Shown piece after piece: positions 58,641-64,000 of a stretch of 64,000 nt of DNA. A program made the position numbers and the translations under genes. Every line of letters starts with the position of its first letter. The stretch's first letter is position 1. Source of the DNA: Hydra vulgaris (lineage: Eukaryota > Cnidaria > Hydrozoa > Anthoathecata > Hydridae). The stretch is taken from contig NC_088932.1 of NCBI RefSeq assembly GCF_038396675.1, positions 23,581,001-23,645,000 on the forward strand, in the 5' to 3' direction. The notes below the pieces were generated by a model that was not told the origin of the DNA, did no database searches, and worked only from the letters and a program-made list of their open reading frames with translations.

Positions 58641-59563
58641 ATTGTAAATAACACTAAAGCGTTTTACAGTATCCATTCCCAGCTATGCCATCCCGGAGTT
58701 ACAAGAATGATAGATTACTGCAAAACCAAAAATCTACCATACTCCACCGCAGAAATCAAACAATTAACAAACCAATGTACAACTTGCAATGAACTCAAAC
58801 CACGTTTTAATAAACCACCCACAGGTTGTCTCATTCAAGCAACAAGGCCTTGGGAACGCTTATCAATGGACTTTGTTAGACCTTTACGACCCACTACAGC
58901 AAACAAATACATCCTCGTGGTGGTTGACGAGTACTCACGCTACCCATTTGCATTCTCCTGTCAAGACATATCAGCTGACACTGTTATATGACACCTTCTC
59001 AGCCTCTTTTCATTATTTGGTGCACCATCATTTATTCATACAAATCGTGAAACTCAGTTCGAAAGCTTAAAAATCAAAGTTTTTCTAGAAAAGAACGGAG
59101 TAATTAAAACTAGAACCACTCCTTACCGTCCCCAAGGCAATGGTCAGTGTGAATGAATAAACAGAACAATACTAAAAGCTGTTAGTCTAGCTCTGAAAAC
59201 CTTAAGTCTAGGAAAAGAGAAATGGGAAATAGTATTGCAAATGGCTTTGTCCTCCATAAGAGGACTTCTGTGTACCGTCACTAACGAATCACCCCATCAG
59301 AGCATGATGAACTTTCAACGCTCATTAATAATAGGCACTGTTTTACCTAACTTCTTAACAGAACAGGATTCCACAATCCTTTACAGACGTCAGGTACGAA
59401 TTAAAGGAGATCCACTCGTTGACAGAGTTCAACTGCTAGAAACAATATCACCCCACTACGCTCGAATAAAATTTCTAAATGGAAAAATTGATACTGTTTC
59501 AAGAAAAGACCTCGCCCCACTAGAAGACCTAAATCCCCCAACAGAATCAGTCCAACAATAATC
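58601..59563 (+). pseudogene. gypsy integrase
   Basis: Begins with NIVADALSRCC, then the zinc-binding HSQLCHPG and CTTC of the HHCC domain. In the core, the first Asp is in RLSMDFVRPL; the second is Asn in IHTNRETQFES; the Glu is in PQGNGQCE. TGA stops fall at 58989 and just after that Glu (about 59154). The C-terminal part 59235-59561 has the GPY/F-like module (KGDPLVDRVQLLE, YARIKFLNGKIDTV). The frame is the same as gag. Integration would be impossible with Asn at the second position and two stops. Confidence 0.87.
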
Positions 59564-59921
59564 CAGTGATTTGAACATTGAACAGATGATCATTAGCAAC
59601 AATATCAGAACCCAAGAAGAACATTATCAACAATAAACAGAACCCAAGAAGAACTAAACGAAACTAATGAAGTAACTTCAAGCCAGTTAGTTGAGAATTC
59701 AATTATAGATAGTATCCCTTGTAATCAGTCACCTACAACAGCGGTACCTAGTCAGCCTATACAGAAAGTTACTACTCCCAAGAATCTTACTAACATACCC
59801 TCAAGAACAGGACACGTTACGAAGAGGCCAAAGTATCTCAACAATTACTTTCCTTCCTAGTATAATATCAGAGGTTAAGTCTATACTCTCCGTCCTAAAA
59901 CTTTCCTAATGTGGAGAAAAC
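59564..59921 (+). other. gypsy 3' untranslated region and polypurine tract
   Basis: No recognised coding region; short pieces such as CCCAAGAAGAACATTATCAA are directly repeated near 59611 and 59641. GTGGAGAAAAC immediately before 59922 is the probable polypurine tract. Confidence 0.6.
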
Positions 59922-60181
59922 TGTTATAATTTAAGTAATAATGTAATATAATACTAATGACATCACTTCCTGTCTTCTGAATATTACAGTTATTATTAAC
60001 GCTATTTATATATAATCTATTATACATACGTTTATTAGTTACGCTATTTATATACAATAGATGTTTGTAGTTCTTGTATAGCTTTTTTCTTATATTTGAT
60101 AAAAGCCAAAATATATATGAAAGACTAATTTATTATGGTTTACAGCAATATTATTATGATTTTTCTATTTTATTATGGTTT

Positions 60182-60187
<6 letters not shown>
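59922..60187 (+). repeat. 3' LTR
   Basis: TGTTATAATTTAAGTAATAA to TTATGGTTTACAACA, with canonical TG...CA ends. It pairs with 56390-56641 and is slightly longer through a duplicated TTTATTATGGTTTACA-like segment. Confidence 0.88.
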
Positions 60188-60406
<219 letters not shown>

Positions 60407-61172
60407 TGCCTTGGCCATTGCTTTTGCTTTCGCTCTCTTCCACACTCCCTTAAAACGGTTAATGGGAGCAATTTCTCTCAAAAGTATAATTATCATTGTA
60501 ACTAAAATGAAAAACAAAGTCATTTAAAAAAAATTTAATTGCATAATAAACTGCAATGCCATTTTTTAAGATTTAAAAAAAAGCGCCAATTTAAATACAA
60601 ATGTTTTTGATTAGATTGGACTACTTGATAAACATAAACTTATTACACTATAAATTATATTGATAAAAAAAATTATTCACTCTAAATTATCGCATAGAAA
60701 TTTTTTATTTTATTTAATGAATTATATATTTTATATATTAGTTACTTTAACATTTTATTCATTTTTATTGTGGAGTTTTTAATTCTTGTAAAAAATTTTT
60801 AAATGCCTGCAATCTACAACAATTAGAAAATATAAAACATTTTTTATAAGCAGTAAAAACTTGTATAGCTCTTTGTCAAAATTTTTATCAGATAAGTAAT
60901 GTTGTTAACAAATAAATGGATAGCTGGTGTGAAAACCTAATAACAATACTTGTCTAAAGAATTTTTTCATAGTACAGTAAATGCTGCTCGTTATGTATAT
61001 ATTCTTGTAACATTAACGTCACAGACATATGCTTGTAACAAGTATAAAATCAAAAAAAAGCTTGTTCAAAAACCAAATGCTCTCATAATAAGCTGTTTAG
61101 CAGCTCACATGGCTCGCCATGTTCATTTTAAGAGAGCTTTTCTCCACTCTTGCACTAATTTACTCTCGTAGT
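60407..61172. other. No gene recognised
   Basis: AT-rich, presumed HAUS1 intron. No downstream HAUS1 exon was recognised. The open frame 60950-61171 has no known features. Confidence 0.4.
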
Positions 61173-61178
61173 GGCCTG

Positions 61179-61272
<94 letters not shown>
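61173..61272. repeat. (TA)n microsatellite
   Basis: TA array bordered by GGCCTGTATATATA on the left and TATACAGGGTTTGC on the right. The short inverted CCTGTATA/TATACAGG borders hint at element ends. Confidence 0.93.
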
Positions 61273-61275
<3 letters not shown>

Positions 61276-62253
61276 GGTTTGCAATAAAGAAAATTGTCCA
61301 GCGTGTTATTTCGCGCTTGTAAAATTGTAATATGTTCTACTCTATGAAGTCAAATAAACATATCTCCACATTTCATAAGTGTGTGGGTATTAAGTGTTTT
61401 ACAAAATCATAAAGCGCAACTGCCTAAAAATTATTTTTTTGTTCAACGGTTTTCAGTAATGGTTAACATTTTTGTATTTCTTGATACCTTTTTAATTATT
61501 AAATTAAATTTTTTAAAAAATAAGTTCATATTAAATTCATGTTTTTTTTTTGTTGTTAACAAATTAAGAGATTATTTATTTTTATCTATTTATTTATTTG
61601 AATTTTCATGCTATATTTTTCTATACAATGCTTTTTTATCCGAAAATATTGTTGGCTTAGCGTAGGAACAGCCGCAAATAGTCATTAAGACTAATCCAAA
61701 GTAGCATTCGTTATTGACTAACACTTTTGCGTAATGAAGTACAACTCAAGCGCTGAGTTGGCAGTGGCAGGATTTGAACTCGTTTTGCACAACAGTCCGG
61801 GTTATAACTTAAGAATATAATAGTTTATATACTTACGTAGTTTTTTATCATATGGTAGATTTTTTTAATTCTAAGCTTGCTATGTTATTCGAGATTTATT
61901 ATACAGGTGAAATTTAATTTAAGATAAATAAAAGTTAATAAAAAACCTATACAATATACAAAAATGGATTTTTTTTTGTTGAATTTTTATTTTTATTACA
62001 AATGATGTGTGGAAATACCACAAACAATAAATCAAATAAATGTTACTTGGCAGTGTTTCCCAGGAAAACATGCGATCGCACGCAATTATATGACTACGCA
62101 AAAAAACTTTGTTTTGACAATTTGACCATGGCATTTGACATGTTTTCAAAATTTAAAAATGGGCTAAAAAACTTACTTAAACTTATCTAAAAAAAACTTT
62201 GAAAGCAAAAAAAAAAATCCTAACAAAATATATTTATATATGTGTGTGTGTGT

Positions 62254-62257
<4 letters not shown>
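61273..62257. other. No gene recognised; a box B-like tRNA remnant at 61740-61800
   Basis: On the minus strand GAGTTCAAATCCTGCCACTG resembles the T-arm (box B) of a tRNA-derived SINE, with no recognisable box A. The rest is AT-rich with no supported exon. Confidence 0.4.

Positions 62258-62338
<81 letters not shown>
62258..62338. repeat. (TA)n microsatellite
   Basis: TA array preceded by a short (TG)n run at 62240-62255. Confidence 0.95.

Positions 62339-64000
<1,662 letters not shown>

Noticed and set aside
61919-62190. Overlapping open frames on both strands as a possible HAUS1 exon
   Set aside because: No HAUS1 coiled-coil similarity and no matching phase; composition is ordinary AT-rich sequence.

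Overview
The window is a strongly AT-rich stretch of a metazoan genome, most likely the cnidarian Hydra. That is an inference, drawn from long (TA)n arrays, small exons in large introns, and a dense mix of decayed hAT, Tc1/mariner, pogo, LINE, SINE and Ty3/gypsy copies. Nothing here is bacterial, and no operon, CRISPR array or ribosome-binding site is expected or seen.

Only two host genes are well supported, both on the + strand. (1) A rhodopsin-class, biogenic-amine-like GPCR is split into two exons (32429-32624 and 46091-46758). The 13,466-bp intron between them is filled with transposon debris, including a nearly complete pogo-type element. The donor, acceptor and reading phase fit exactly and give a 287-residue receptor with seven membrane segments. 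(2) The first two coding exons of HAUS1, an augmin (microtubule branching) subunit, lie at 55921-55950 and 56083-56257. A complete but dead Ty3/gypsy element (56390-60187) sits in the following intron, and the remaining exons are not visible. A third possible host exon with two membrane segments lies at 13900-14046.

Layout. 1-4400: a (TA)n tract interrupted by a 2.5-kb hAT relic and a 0.57-kb deleted Tc1 relic. 4400-7700: LINE, unknown-ORF and Tc1 relics. 8.7-10.7 kb: two SINE copies forming a 198-bp inverted repeat around a LINE tail. 11.7-12.6 kb: a hAT copy with an intact 8-bp target duplication. 13-19.3 kb: SINEs, a possible exon, a relic of an uncharacterised repeated ORF, and hairpins. 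21.7-27.3 kb: two hAT relics, a 1.35-kb mariner-type element and a LINE tail. 27.8-28.3 kb: a 21-bp satellite. 28.7-32 kb: Helitron-type helicase relic, MITE, SINE and LINE 3' end. 32.4-46.8 kb: the GPCR and its intron, holding a SINE, an integrase/Ulp1-like relic, a nest of at least three LINE copies, and pogo-1 with a PHD finger. 47-55 kb: an L1-like LINE relic, a (GTAT)n array, a SINE, MITEs and a deleted pogo-2. 55.9-60.2 kb: HAUS1 and the gypsy element. 60.2-64 kb: (TA)n arrays with no recognised gene.

I do not see an undescribed multi-gene system. The most unusual items are the GPCR with a single cysteine and no conserved disulfide, the PHD finger on the pogo transposase, the repeated pairing of transposons with (TA)n on both sides, the palindromic 21-bp satellite, and the SINE and gypsy foldbacks.
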